Positions 54,422-63,889 are shown, counted from the stretch's first letter. The stretch is DNA of 64,000 nt from JAOUEA01 sp963821925 (GCA_963821925.1 CAWGFO010000002.1:124001-188000); one strand, 5' to 3'. Numbers and translations: made by a program. Notes: generated from the letters alone by a model not told the origin.

Positions 54422-54497
54422 CGCGCCCGACGGGCTTCGATCCCGCGATCTCCTCCTTGACAGGGAGGTGAGGACGACCTGACTCCTCTACGGGCGC
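54422..54497 (-). tRNA. tRNA-Asp (GTC)
   Basis: 76 bases. Acceptor arm GCGCCCG/CGGGCGC, D-stem GAGG/CCTC, anticodon stem CCTCC/GGAGG around loop CTGTCAA (anticodon GTC), discriminator G as expected for tRNA-Asp. No CCA encoded. It lies 22 bases from tRNA-Phe. Confidence 0.93.
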
Positions 54498-54533
54498 AGG
54501 TATTCGGTTGTGATGCGTGGTGCGGTGGAGCCG

Positions 54534-54606
54534 TGCCCCCAACGGGATTCGAACCCGTGCTTCCGCCTTGAAAGGGCGGCGTCCTAGGCCGCTAGACGAT
54601 GGGGGC
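54534..54606 (-). tRNA. tRNA-Glu (TTC)
   Basis: 73 bases. Acceptor arm GCCCCCA/TGGGGGC, anticodon loop CTTTCAA with TTC between CCGCC/GGCGG arms, T-loop GTTCGAATC, discriminator A. No full CCA encoded. Confidence 0.95.
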
Positions 54607-54682
54607 GTCACTCCCGAGCCTACCGACCCTAGGGGCAGCCGACAGAGTATAGCCAGGCAGGCGGCGGTAGGCTCGATCGCGC

Positions 54683-55027
54683 TCAGCGCACCGCGGCGTT
54701 CGTGGTGGGTCGCAGCACGTCTCCCGCCCGCAGATCGGTGCCCGCGGGGCATTCGAGGACGGACCGAGCTCGCAGCCGCGGCAGTGCCAGGCGCCCCGGC
54801 GGCATCCGCCGCACGGCCACGACGCGCCACCGGGTGTCGACGAAGGCCACCGTGATCGGGAAGCGCATGCCGAACGTGTGTACCGATCGGCAGGGCGCGA
54901 ACAGCATCGCGTGGTCCGGCGGGAGGAAGCCTCGGTCGCGCAGCCCGCGCATCCGTTCCCGTCGCGTGGCGGGGACCTCGACCGACCAGACCCGGTCGCG
55001 AGGATCGATGAGCTGGGTGGTCCGCAT
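54683..55027 (-). CDS. DUF192 family protein
   Basis: 114 residues from ATG 55027, eight bases after TAGCGT (55036-55041, minus; leaderless). WSVEVPATRRERMRGLRDR, then AMLFAPCRSVHTFGMRFPIT VAFVDTRWRVVAV is the DUF192 pattern: RxxGL, an MxF-like segment and a TxGMxxPID-like segment. The function of the family is unknown; many members are secreted, but this one has no signal peptide. It lies between tRNA-Lys and tRNA-Glu, on the same strand. Confidence 0.85.
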   Translation of the reverse strand: MRTTQLIDPRDRVWSVEVPATRRERMRGLRDRGFLPPDHAMLFAPCRSVHTFGMRFPITVAFVDTRWRVVAVRRMPPGRLALPRLRARSVLECPAGTDLRAGDVLRPTTNAAVR

Positions 55028-55060
55028 GGAGCGGGACGCTACCCGCGGGGGCCGACACGG

Positions 55061-55135
55061 TGGGCCGGGCGGGATTCGAACCCGCGACACGAGGGTTAAA
55101 AGCCCCCTGCTCTAACCGAGCTGAGCTACCGGCCC
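55061..55135 (-). tRNA. tRNA-Lys (TTT)
   Basis: 75 bases. Acceptor arm GGGCCGG/CCGGCCC, anticodon loop CTTTTAA with TTT, T-loop GTTCGAATC, discriminator A followed by CC. First of the four minus-strand tRNAs in transcription order. Confidence 0.95.
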
Positions 55136-55220
55136 GGGGGCATCCTAGCGGGCCTCGGTCACGAGACCGCCCCCGTGCGGCATGGATGGACAGAGACCCC
55201 CGAACGGGAGGAGATCCGCC

Positions 55221-55961
55221 ATGCGCAAGTCCTGGACAGCGATCGCACTCGTCGTGGCCGCCGCGATCCTCGGCGCTTCGGTGCTGGGAGCGCAGGCGTT
55301 CGCCGACGACGGGAGCGACGGCGGCGGCAGCGCCGACAAGACGATCACCGTGACCTCGACGGCCTCCGTGGGGTCGGAGCCCGACGAGGCGGTCGTGACG
55401 CTCGGTGTCACGACCCAAGATCCCGACAGCGCGACGGCGCTGGGCCGCAACGGCGAGACCGTCGACGCCGTCGTCGCGGCAGTGGAAGGCGCCGGTGTGG
55501 CCAAGGACGATGTCCGCACCACGCGGCTCGACCTGAACCGCCGAACGATCCACCGGCGCACACCGCAAGAAGCGATCGTCTACGTCGCCGACTCGGCCCT
55601 GGAGATCACGGTCCGGGACATGGACGCGGTCGGTGACGTGATCCAGGCGGGGGTCGAGGCCGGCGCGACGTCGGTCCGCGGCGTGCGGTTCGGCGTGTCC
55701 GACCCGGCGAAGGCGCGGACCGAGGCGCTGGACGCGGCGGTCCGCGGCGCACGCACGAAGGCCGACGCGATGGCGGCGGCGGCCGGCACCACCGTGACGG
55801 GCGTGGTCACGATCGACGAGCAGGGAGCGGCGCAGCCCGCGTACCGAACCTACGCCGCCGACACGGCGTACCCCGCGGCGATGGCCCTCTCCGCCCAGGT
55901 GGTCCCGCCCGACCAGATCCAGACACAGGTGACCGTGATCGTCACCTGGGCGATCGGCTAG
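55221..55961 (+). CDS. Secreted SIMPL-domain (DUF541) protein
   Basis: 246 residues. Signal peptide (SWTAIALVVAAAILGASVLG, then AQAFA) and an acidic Gly-rich spacer precede a SIMPL domain: KTITVTSTASVGSEPDEAVV, TTRLDLNRRTIHRRTPQEAI, GVRFGVSDPAKARTEALDAA and a C-terminal QTQVTVIVTWAIG. This fold includes periplasmic stress and signalling proteins of unclear activity. GGGAGGAG lies before ATG 55221. Its stop shares CTAG with the convergent nadE. Confidence 0.88.
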   Translation: MRKSWTAIALVVAAAILGASVLGAQAFADDGSDGGGSADKTITVTSTASVGSEPDEAVVTLGVTTQDPDSATALGRNGETVDAVVAAVEGAGVAKDDVRTTRLDLNRRTIHRRTPQEAIVYVADSALEITVRDMDAVGDVIQAGVEAGATSVRGVRFGVSDPAKARTEALDAAVRGARTKADAMAAAAGTTVTGVVTIDEQGAAQPAYRTYAADTAYPAAMALSAQVVPPDQIQTQVTVIVTWAIG

Positions 55962-57577
55962 TTCGCGTACCCGTTCGTGATCGGCATCCGCCGGTCGCGG
56001 CCGAACGCCTTGGGGGTGATCTTCACGCCCGGGGCGGCCTGGCGGCGCTTGTACTCGGCGCGGTCGACCATGTGCACGACCCGGCGGGCGAGATCGCGCT
56101 CGATCCCGCGCTCGACCATCTCGTCGATGCTGATGTCGTCCTCGACGTAGGCCTCGATCACGGGGTCCAGCACGTCGTACGGGGGTAGCGAGTCGGTGTC
56201 CTTCTGGTCCGGCCGGAGCTCGGCACTCGGCGGCTTCGTGATCGTGCGCTCGGGGATCGGCGCCGTGACGCCGTCACGTCCGGCCTCGGCGTTCCGCCAG
56301 TCCGCGAGCTCGTAGACGAGGGTCTTGGGCACGTCCTTGATCGGCGCGAACCCGCCCGCCATATCACCGTAGAGCGTCGAGTAGCCCACCGCGTACTCGG
56401 ACTTGTTCCCGGTGGCGAGAACGATCGAGCCGAACTTGTTCGAGATCGCCATCAGCAGGTTGCCGCGCACCCGCGCCTGCAGGTTCTCCTCGGCCACGCC
56501 CTCCTGCGTGCCGGCGAAGACCTCGGCGAGCGCGTGGCGGTAGGCGTCGAAGGCCGTGTCGATCGCGATCGTGTCGATCCGGATCCCGAGACGCTTCGCG
56601 CAGTCCTGGGCGTCCTCCAGGCTCTCGGGCGACGAGTACGGGGAGGGCATCGCGAGCGCGCGCACGGCGTCGGCGCCGAGCGCGTCGACGGCGAGCGTCG
56701 CGACGATCGCGGAGTCGATCCCGCCCGAGAGCCCGAGCACGACGTCGGAGAAGCCGTTCTTGCGCACGTAGTCGCGCAGGCCGACCACGAGGGCGCGGTA
56801 GACCTCCTCGGCGCCTTCGGGCCACGCGGGGCGGTCGTCCGCGAAGGAGATGTTGCCGTGGACGTCGACGATCAGGAGGTCTTCGGTGAACATCGGGGCC
56901 CGATGCTTCACCGACCCGTCGGGGGCCACCATCATCGAGCCCCCGTCGAAGACGAGCTCGTCCTGGCCGCCGACGGCGTTCACGTACGCGATCCACGCGC
57001 CCGTCTGGCGCGCGCGATCGCGCAGGATCGTCTCGCGGTCGTGGTTCTTCCCGCGGTGGTACGGGGAACCGTTGATGTTCACGATCAGCGGCACGCCCGC
57101 CAGACGCGAGAACGGCAGGCCGTCGTGCCACGCGTCCTCGCACACCGTGATGCCCAACTCGGTCTCGCGCACGGTGACCCGGACGGCGTCGTCTCCCGGG
57201 GTGAAGTAGCGCCGCTCGTCGAACACCCCGAAGTTCGGCAGCTGGACCTTGTGGTAGCGAGCCCGGATGTCCCCGCGTTCGAGCAGCGCGGCCGCGTTGT
57301 GGATCCCGGCGTCCGTCCGGTCCACGAAGCCCACGACGACCGGGCAGCTCGTGGCGGCCTTCGACGCCAGGCTCCGGAGCGCCTCCAGGTTGTCGTCGAT
57401 GAACTCACGGCGGAGCACGAGGTCCTCGGGCGGGTAGCCGGTGATCGCGAGCTCGGGGAAGCACACGAGGTCGGCGCCGGCCTCGGTGGCGCGTTGCGCC
57501 GCGTCGGCCATGCGCGCGACGTTGCCGGCGAGGTCGCCGACGGTGAGGTCCAGCTGGCCGAGCGCGATCCGTGGCAC
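55958..57577 (-). CDS. nadE: Glutamine-dependent NAD+ synthetase
   Basis: 539 residues. N-terminal nitrilase-type glutaminase with the triad in CFPELAITGYPPEDLVLRRE, YHKVQLPNFGVFDE and ITVCEDAWHD. C-terminal synthetase with the PP-loop LSGGIDSAIVATLAVDALGA and LATGNKSEYAVGYSTLYGDM. It amidates nicotinic acid adenine dinucleotide, the last step of NAD synthesis, using glutamine. Full length for the two-domain bacterial form. GTG start six bases after TAAGCT (57584-57589, minus), leaderless. Confidence 0.95.
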   Translation of the reverse strand: MPRIALGQLDLTVGDLAGNVARMADAAQRATEAGADLVCFPELAITGYPPEDLVLRREFIDDNLEALRSLASKAATSCPVVVGFVDRTDAGIHNAAALLERGDIRARYHKVQLPNFGVFDERRYFTPGDDAVRVTVRETELGITVCEDAWHDGLPFSRLAGVPLIVNINGSPYHRGKNHDRETILRDRARQTGAWIAYVNAVGGQDELVFDGGSMMVAPDGSVKHRAPMFTEDLLIVDVHGNISFADDRPAWPEGAEEVYRALVVGLRDYVRKNGFSDVVLGLSGGIDSAIVATLAVDALGADAVRALAMPSPYSSPESLEDAQDCAKRLGIRIDTIAIDTAFDAYRHALAEVFAGTQEGVAEENLQARVRGNLLMAISNKFGSIVLATGNKSEYAVGYSTLYGDMAGGFAPIKDVPKTLVYELADWRNAEAGRDGVTAPIPERTITKPPSAELRPDQKDTDSLPPYDVLDPVIEAYVEDDISIDEMVERGIERDLARRVVHMVDRAEYKRRQAAPGVKITPKAFGRDRRMPITNGYAN

Positions 57578-57647
57578 GCGGGAAGCTTACGCGGGACGGA
57601 GCTACACGGAGGACGTGGCAGGGATGTCCGCGCCCGGCGAGCTCGGT

Positions 57648-58118
57648 CTACTCGGTGCCGCCGATGTCGACGTTGTACGCCTCCCAGACGAGGTCGGCGC
57701 CCTTCTGGCGGTGACGGATCACCGTGCCGATGAACCGCTGCAGGTCGTCGCGCGCGTCGTCGAGGGGCCACTCGGGGCCGCCGATGTCGACGGCGTCGAG
57801 CCGCTCGAGCATCTGGGCGATCTTGGTGGTGATCTCGGGATGCTCGCCGGCGAGACGGTGCATCGTGCCCGCGAGGCGCGGGGCCCGTTCGGTGATCTCC
57901 TCGTAGAGGCCGCCCGGCTTCTCGGTGACGACCACGTGCTGGTCGAAGGCGTCGCGGACGCTGACCATCTCCTTGCGCACGAGGTCGGTCCACTCCGGCA
58001 GCCGCCCGGAGGCGGGCGAGGAGATCGCGACCTCCAGATGCACGAGCGCGTCGTGCAGGGTGGCACGGCGGGCGCGGGCCTCGCTGAGCGCCGGCGTGAT
58101 CTTGTCGTCGGGAGTCAT
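57648..58118 (-). CDS. Hemerythrin-like (HHE) domain protein
   Basis: 156 residues, all helical. Histidines and glutamates spaced as in HHE cation-binding domains: TLHDALVHLEVAISS, FDQHVVVTEKPGGLYEEITE, MHRLAGEHPEI and VIRHRQKGADLVWEAYNVDI. Such domains bind a di-iron centre and sense O2, NO or iron. Leaderless: TACCGT at 58125-58130 (minus) is six bases before the ATG. It lies near nadE with the same orientation but a separate promoter. Confidence 0.75.
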   Translation of the reverse strand: MTPDDKITPALSEARARRATLHDALVHLEVAISSPASGRLPEWTDLVRKEMVSVRDAFDQHVVVTEKPGGLYEEITERAPRLAGTMHRLAGEHPEITTKIAQMLERLDAVDIGGPEWPLDDARDDLQRFIGTVIRHRQKGADLVWEAYNVDIGGTE

Positions 58119-58271
58119 GAAGTCACGGTAGCCCGTCGGCACGCGCGGGGAGCAACTCGCCGATGTGGCGCTCGCTCGGGGAGTCTCGTGGCCGAACCGG
58201 CGAGCTGCGAGGGCGAACCGCCCGGTCGCTCCGTCCGTAGTACGGTCGTTCATCCGTCGGAAGGAGCATCC

Positions 58272-58620
58272 ATGCGTGTTCGAGCGTTCAGGACCGTCCT
58301 CGTCGCCGCGATCGTGCTGGCCGCCACCGCGAGTTCGGCCTCGGCCGCCACGATCGTCCGCGGGAACGCGATGCGCTGGCGACCCGCCACCGTCACGATC
58401 GCTCGTGGTGGAGCCGTGAAGTGGAAGGCGGTCGACGTCCACCACACGGTGCGTTCGTACGGCTCCAACTGGACGTATTCCAAGGATCTGCACCCCGGGA
58501 GCGCCACGGCCCCACGGACATTCAACCGGCGCGGCACCTACCGCTTCTACTGCACGATCCACGGATCGGTGGCTCGGCGGCACCTGCTCGGGCATGTGCG
58601 GGAAGGTCGTGGTGGGCTGA
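58272..58620 (+). CDS. Secreted plastocyanin-like cupredoxin, one frameshift
   Basis: About 115 residues when joined. Signal peptide (TVLVAAIVLAATASSASA), then RWRPATVTIARGGAVKWKAV DVHHTVRSYG, carrying the first His ligand, and TYRFYCTIHGS with the Cys and second His ligands. Directly afterwards the frame changes near 58575-58585; in the correct frame it ends GTCSGMCGKVVVG at TGA 58618-58620, supplying the Met axial ligand of a type 1 copper site. Read straight, the ligand is lost, so the indel is probably an error. AAGGAG precedes ATG 58272. Confidence 0.8.
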
Positions 58621-58684
58621 TCTCAGCGATCTCTCCATCCACGTAGGTCGTGACGCACCGGAGGCGAAGGCGTAACGTCGCCCT

Positions 58685-61600
58685 ATGCTCGACGGCGGTT
58701 CCGCTTCCCCCGTAGACCGCTTCACCCCCGGCACGGTGAACGCTTACGTGCCGCGCATCGTCCTGCGCCACCTCGCCGCCGATCCTGGCGTCCGTGCCTG
58801 GACCGTCGACGGCACCGTGGCCTTCGTCGACATCTCCGGCTTCACGAAGCTCTCCGAACGGCTGGCGAAGACGGGTCGGGAGGGCGCCGAGCAGATCACC
58901 GAGGCGATCGGGGGGAGCTTCGAGGCGATCCTCTCGATCGCGTACATGAACGGCGGCGGCCTGATCAAGTTCGGCGGCGACGCGCTGCTCCTGCTGTTCG
59001 AGGGCGACGAGCACGTGGAGCGCGCGTGTCGGGCGACCGTGAAGATGCGGCGGGTCCTGCGCGATGTCGGGAAGATCGAGGTGCCCGGCGCACGGGTCAA
59101 CCTGCGGATGTCGCAGGGACTGCACACCGGGACGTTCCATTTCTTCCTCGTCGGAGGGCTCCATCGCGAGCTCCTTCCCGTCGGTCCGGCATGGAGTCGC
59201 ACGGTGGCGATGGAGCACGACGCCGATGCCGGCGAGATCCTGATCAGTCCCGAGGCCGCCGCGTACCTGCCACAGCGGTGTCTCGGCGACGCGAAGGGCC
59301 AAGGGGTCCTGCTCAAGCGCGAGCCGCCGGTGGCGGCCGATGAGGCGCTTGCCGACGAGGCGGTGGTCGTGCCGCCGCAGTTGGTCGCCGAGTGCCTCCC
59401 GACGGCGGTCCGTTCGCATGTCGCCGCCGGCGGGGGCACCCCCGAACACCGGCCGGTCACGATCGCGTTCGTGCACTTCGACGGCACGGACAAGCTCATC
59501 GAGCATGAGGGTCCCGAGGTCGCCATCGGTCGCCTCGACGAGCTGGTCTCGATCGTGCAGGAGGCCGCGGAGGAACAGGGTGTCGCGTTCCTCGCGTCCG
59601 ACGTCGACGCCGACGGTGGCAAGCTGATCCTGACGGCGGGCGCGCCCACGATCACCGGCGACGACGAGGAGCGGATGCTGCTCACCCTCCGGCGGATCGT
59701 CGATGCCGCCCCGTCGATCCCGATCAGGATCGGCGTGAACCGCGGGGCGGTCTTCGCGGGCGACATCGGCCCGTGGTACCGACGCACGTACACGGTCATG
59801 GGCGACGCCGTGAACCTGTCGGCGCGGTTGATGGCCCAGGCCGAGCCCGGCCTGATCTACGCGACCGCCGATGTGCTCGACCGCTCCAACACCCTGTTCG
59901 AAACGACGGAGCTCGAGCCGTTCGCCGTCAAGGGGAAGGCCAAGCCGGTGCGCGCCTGGGCGGTCGGTGCGGCGATGGGTTCCCGGACGCGCCAGGTCTC
60001 CGCGAAACGGATGCCCCTCGCCGGTCGTGGGCCTGAGATGGCAGCGCTCCTGGACGCCCTGGGGGTCGTGCTGGCCGGCGACGGCCGGCTCGTGGACATC
60101 GTGGGGGAGCCCGGGATCGGCAAGTCGCGTCTCCTCGAGGAGCTCCGCGGCGCCGCGCTTGACGTCCGGGTTCTCCGGGCGACGTGCGAGGCCTATACGG
60201 CCAACACGCCGTACATCGTGTGGCGCGAGCTGATGCGTGAGCTCCTGCACATCGGCTGGCAGGACACCGACGACGCCGTAGGCGAGCGGCTCCGCGACGA
60301 GCTCCTCGCGCTCGCGCCCGACCTGCTTCCCTGGCTCCCGCTCCTCGCCCGCGCGTTCGACGCGGACCTCCCGCCCACCCCCGAGATGGCGCTCCTCGCG
60401 GAGGAGGGACAGCGCGAGAAGCTCCACGAGAGCGTTCTGCGATTCCTCGAGGTCGAGCTGCCCTCCCCGTCGGCGATCGAGATCGAGGACGCGCACCACA
60501 TGGACGACGCCTCGGCCGATCTGCTCGGGTACCTCACGATGCGTCTCGAGGGCCACCCGTGGCTCCTGTCGGTCAGCCGTCGGCCGAGCGACGCGGGCTT
60601 CGAACCGCCCGAGGCGCCGGGTGTCCGCCGGATCGACCTCGCGCCGCTCAGCGTGGATGAGGCGCTGGCGATGGCGAAGGTCGCCACCGAGGACCGCCCA
60701 CTCGCCGATCACGTGCTGCGACTCGTGGTCGAGCGCTCCGGCGGGAACCCGCAGTTCCTGCACGACCTGGTCGACGCGGTCGTCGAATCCGGCGGTACCG
60801 GTGGGATGCCGAGCTCCGTCGAGGCGGCCGCGATGGCGCGCGTCGATGCGCTCTCGCCCGAGGACCGGGCGCTCGTGCGACGGGCGGCCGTGTTCGGGGT
60901 GATGTTCGACCCCCGGATGCTCGCGTGGGTGCTCGACGACGAGCGTGTGCCCGGCCCCGAGACATGGCAGCGGCTGGCCGAGTACTTCGAGGAGGAGAGC
61001 GATGGGTACCTGCGCTTCCGACGGGCGCTGATCCGCGACGCGGCCTACGAGGGGTTGCCGTACAAGCTGCGCCGACGGCTCCACGGGGAGATCGGGCGGA
61101 GGCTCGAGGCCGACCTCGCCCACCCCGAGGAAGCGGCCGGCCTGCTCTCGCTCCACTTCGTCGTGGCGGGGCGGTACGCCGAGGCGTGGCGTTACGCTCC
61201 GATCGCCGCGGAGCGCGCGCGTGAGCTGTACGCGAACGTAGAGGCCGCGCGGCTGTTCAACCGGGCGATCGAAGCCGGCCGGCGGGTCCCCGACGTTGAG
61301 GATGCGGACCTGGGGGAGCTCCACGAGAAGGTCGGCGACGCCTGGGACCGCGCGGGCGAGTTCCAGCGGTCGGCCGAGTCGTTCGCGGTCGCGCGTCGCC
61401 TGCTGCGTGACGACCCGCTTCACGAGTCGCGACTGCTGCTCAAGCGGTCCAAGGCCGAGGAGAAGCTCGGCCACTACCGTCAGGCGCTCGCGTGGGTCAC
61501 GCGGGCGCGCCGGCTGCTCGACGGCGTCCCCGGCGACGAGTCGGCTCGACGCTCCGCCCAGCTGAGCGCCTGGTACGCGACGGTGCTCCAGGCGGAGGGC

Positions 61601-62539
61601 CGCACCGCAGACGCGATCACGTGGTGCAAGCGCGCGGTCGCCGAGGCCGAGGCGGCCGGCGACCTCGAAGCGCTCGCGCAGGCGCTCAACGTGCTCGAGT
61701 GGGTGGACATCATGACGGGGCGCTCCGACGGCCGGCATCTGCGTCAGGCCCTGGGGATCTACGAGTCCACCGGGGACCTCGCCGGCCAGGCGAAGATCCT
61801 GACGAACCTCGGCGCCGGCTCGTACTTCTCCGGCGATTGGGACGAGGCGATCGACTGCTGGGAACGCGGACGGGAGGCGTACCTCACCGTCGGTCAGCCC
61901 GTCGATGCCGCGTCGAGCGACAGCAACATCGGCGAGGTCCGGTCCGACCAGGGGCGGCTCGACGAGGCGGAGGAGATCCTGCGGGAGGCGCTCCGCGTGT
62001 GGAAGGCGTCCGGCGACAGGTATTCGTATGCGGGGACGCTCAGCCAGCTCGGCCGCACGGTGTCGCGCGCGGGCCGTCACGAGGAGGCGCTCGAGATCTT
62101 CGCCGAGGCGCGTGCGGGTCTCGAGGACGTGGGGGCGCACGCCGACGTGCTGGAGACCGACGCGAAGGTCGCCGAGTGCTACCTGTTCATGGGGCGCACC
62201 GAGGATGCGCTCGCCCTCGCCGAACGCACGCTGTCGGCCGTGATCGCGCCCGACAGCGTGAGCGTCGCCGGCCCGTTGCTGGAACGGATCGTGGGCTACG
62301 CGAGGATGCAGTCGGGCGACCTCGACGGCGCGGGCGAGGCGTTCGGATCGAGCCTCGCCACGGCCCGGGAGCGCGGTGCTGAGTTCGAGGTGGCGATGTC
62401 GCTGCGGGCGTTGGCGCAGCTCCAGCTCGCCCGAGGCGGTACCGGCGACTTCGAGCTCGCCGAGGCGCGAGGGATCTACGAGCGCCTCAAGGTGATCGCC
62501 GCGCCTGTGGTGCCGATGGATCGACGACGGGTGTCCTAG
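58685..62539 (+). CDS. Soluble-adenylyl-cyclase-like protein: two cyclase domains, AAA/STAND ATPase and TPR repeats
   Basis: 1284 residues. Cyclase domain 1 (about 43-190) keeps both metal aspartates (D49 in AFVDISGFTKL, D99 in KFGGDALLLLF) but lacks the Asn/Arg pair. Domain 2 (about 257-425) has VHFDGT where the first metal Asp should be, but keeps the Asn and Arg (N377, R381 in GDAVNLSARL). One composite active site, as in animal soluble cyclase, is therefore likely. An ATPase follows with P-loop GEPGIGKS (474-481) and a Walker B-like IEIEDAHHMDD, then about 450 residues of TPR-like helices to the C-terminus. It should make cAMP. Leaderless: TAACGT at 58673-58678, six bases before the ATG. 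Confidence 0.88.
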   Translation: MLDGGSASPVDRFTPGTVNAYVPRIVLRHLAADPGVRAWTVDGTVAFVDISGFTKLSERLAKTGREGAEQITEAIGGSFEAILSIAYMNGGGLIKFGGDALLLLFEGDEHVERACRATVKMRRVLRDVGKIEVPGARVNLRMSQGLHTGTFHFFLVGGLHRELLPVGPAWSRTVAMEHDADAGEILISPEAAAYLPQRCLGDAKGQGVLLKREPPVAADEALADEAVVVPPQLVAECLPTAVRSHVAAGGGTPEHRPVTIAFVHFDGTDKLIEHEGPEVAIGRLDELVSIVQEAAEEQGVAFLASDVDADGGKLILTAGAPTITGDDEERMLLTLRRIVDAAPSIPIRIGVNRGAVFAGDIGPWYRRTYTVMGDAVNLSARLMAQAEPGLIYATADVLDRSNTLFETTELEPFAVKGKAKPVRAWAVGAAMGSRTRQVSAKRMPLAGRGPEMAALLDALGVVLAGDGRLVDIVGEPGIGKSRLLEELRGAALDVRVLRATCEAYTANTPYIVWRELMRELLHIGWQDTDDAVGERLRDELLALAPDLLPWLPLLARAFDADLPPTPEMALLAEEGQREKLHESVLRFLEVELPSPSAIEIEDAHHMDDASADLLGYLTMRLEGHPWLLSVSRRPSDAGFEPPEAPGVRRIDLAPLSVDEALAMAKVATEDRPLADHVLRLVVERSGGNPQFLHDLVDAVVESGGTGGMPSSVEAAAMARVDALSPEDRALVRRAAVFGVMFDPRMLAWVLDDERVPGPETWQRLAEYFEEESDGYLRFRRALIRDAAYEGLPYKLRRRLHGEIGRRLEADLAHPEEAAGLLSLHFVVAGRYAEAWRYAPIAAERARELYANVEAARLFNRAIEAGRRVPDVEDADLGELHEKVGDAWDRAGEFQRSAESFAVARRLLRDDPLHESRLLLKRSKAEEKLGHYRQALAWVTRARRLLDGVPGDESARRSAQLSAWYATVLQAEGRTADAITWCKRAVAEAEAAGDLEALAQALNVLEWVDIMTGRSDGRHLRQALGIYESTGDLAGQAKILTNLGAGSYFSGDWDEAIDCWERGREAYLTVGQPVDAASSDSNIGEVRSDQGRLDEAEEILREALRVWKASGDRYSYAGTLSQLGRTVSRAGRHEEALEIFAEARAGLEDVGAHADVLETDAKVAECYLFMGRTEDALALAERTLSAVIAPDSVSVAGPLLERIVGYARMQSGDLDGAGEAFGSSLATARERGAEFEVAMSLRALAQLQLARGGTGDFELAEARGIYERLKVIAAPVVPMDRRRVS

Positions 62540-62544
62540 ACACG

Positions 62545-62574
62545 GAAGAGGCGGCCCGTTCGGGCCGCCTCTTC
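62545..62574. terminator. Perfect hairpin after the cyclase gene
   Basis: Fourteen-base perfect arms (gaagaggcggcccg and its complement) around a 2-base centre lie six bases after the cyclase stop, between it and the stop of the convergent secreted-protein gene. It probably serves both directions. Confidence 0.75.
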
Positions 62575-62595
62575 GCTCTCGCTGTGGACCGAGCG

Positions 62596-63889
62596 CTACC
62601 GCTTGTACAGGATGTCGCCCTTCGAGGTAGTAGGTCTCGCTCACCTGGATCTGGTCGTCGCCAGGGTGACCGTGGACTGGCTCAGGAGGCAGGTCTCCTC
62701 GTTCCCCGGGAGCACGGGGTTCCCGTTCGCGTCGGTGAGGCACCATTCGATCGGGTGCACCGAGGTGATCAGGTCGCCGTTGTTGTCGAACAGCACATTC
62801 ACCGTGGTCATCGGGACCGGACCCGAGCGGGACCGGCTCGGGCGCGAACGCGTGCACCTCGATCGTGAAGGCGGAGTGGCGGCGCCCGTCGGGTAGAGGA
62901 ACTCGACCGACGTCGCCGTTGTGCGTCAGCGTGTACGGCTTGACGATGCACCCCGGCTCGTTCGTCTGTGTCACGTCACGGTCTGCGTCGTGTCGCCGTC
63001 GTTGTTGGCCGTGACCTTTCGCCGCAGTCGATGTCACCTTCACTGAGTGGAAGGTGCGGACGAATCCGACGTGGAGCCACCGGACGTCGCGACGAGCTTG
63101 TAGACGCTCGGACGTCGGCCGTCAGCCTTGAGGCCGTAAGCGGCGATGCCCTGCCGTTGCCAGCCTCCAGCGAGACGGCTCCGCGCGCGTCGGAACCGCT
63201 GGCGTACGTCGAGCTTGTTGAAGGTCACCGTCGATCGACCAGGATCCGGATCGTTGTCTCCGTCTCCGAGTCAGGCCCGCAGTCGCTGGCGGTGCACCCC
63301 GTGATCGTGAACGTCGCCGGCCGCCGACATCGTCGTCGCCGTTCTTCAGCGGCACCGTGATGACGGCTGGGTGAACTTCGCTTCGACGTCAGGTGACGCC
63401 GAACGTAGTCGTCGTCTCGTCACGTCGTTCGGGCGAAGGTGTCGCAGGAATCGAGGGTGAGCCGCTCCGGCACGTCCACCGGTCGCACTTGACCGTATCT
63501 CCGTCGCCGGTGTTCCGCCGAGTCCGTCACGGTCCGTCCCGGACTTCGCCTGATACCCGGGCTTGACCGACGTTCGAGTTCGACATCGACGACGGATTGT
63601 CCGCCGGCCTGATGAGCTTCGGTTCCTACGCCCTCAGCCGCCGTGATCGTGAATCCGGTGGCGCATCCGCGAAGAGCTTCAGTGAGTTGATCGTCGAGTT
63701 GCCCGACGACGTGTCGTTCTTGAACGTCGCCGTGAGGGTCTGTCCGCTCGTGCCGGGCTGGAGCGTGGCCGGCAGCACCGTCAGGTCGTAGATCTGGTCG
63801 GCGCTGCGTTCGCGAGCGTGATCGGCAGCAATCCCGCGACGAGCGCGACGAGCGGCTGCTGCGAGCAAAGACTTGCGTTTCCGAGACAT
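62596..63889 (-). CDS. Secreted protein with CARDB/DUF11-like repeats, many frameshifts
   Basis: A minus-strand gene of about 430 codons read in pieces. ATG 63889 follows GGGGAGGA and gives a basic, hydrophobic N-terminus that needs one indel to form a clean signal peptide. Then YDLTVLPATLQPGTSGQTLT ATFKNDTSSGNSTINSLKLF and, in another frame, TGFTITAAEG, a pattern of extracellular adhesion repeats. Near the end come CIVKPYTLTHNG, AFTIEVHAF and GDDQIQVSETYYLEGDILYK R before TAG 62596-62598. At least six frame changes occur in 1.3 kb, far above the rest of the window, suggesting poor consensus near a contig end, or a decayed gene. Confidence 0.5.

Noticed and set aside
54534..55135. tRNA genes as integration sites of a mobile element carrying the DUF192 gene.
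   Set aside because: No integrase, no direct repeat of a tRNA 3 prime end and no change in base composition. DUF192 simply lies among the tRNAs.
58547..63043. A 1498-codon open frame on the minus strand opposite the cyclase gene.
   Set aside because: It is the antisense shadow of a GC-rich gene. Its translation is rich in Arg/His/Gly/Pro without domains, while the plus strand encodes clear cyclase, ATPase and TPR motifs. Only its first part overlaps the true minus-strand secreted gene.
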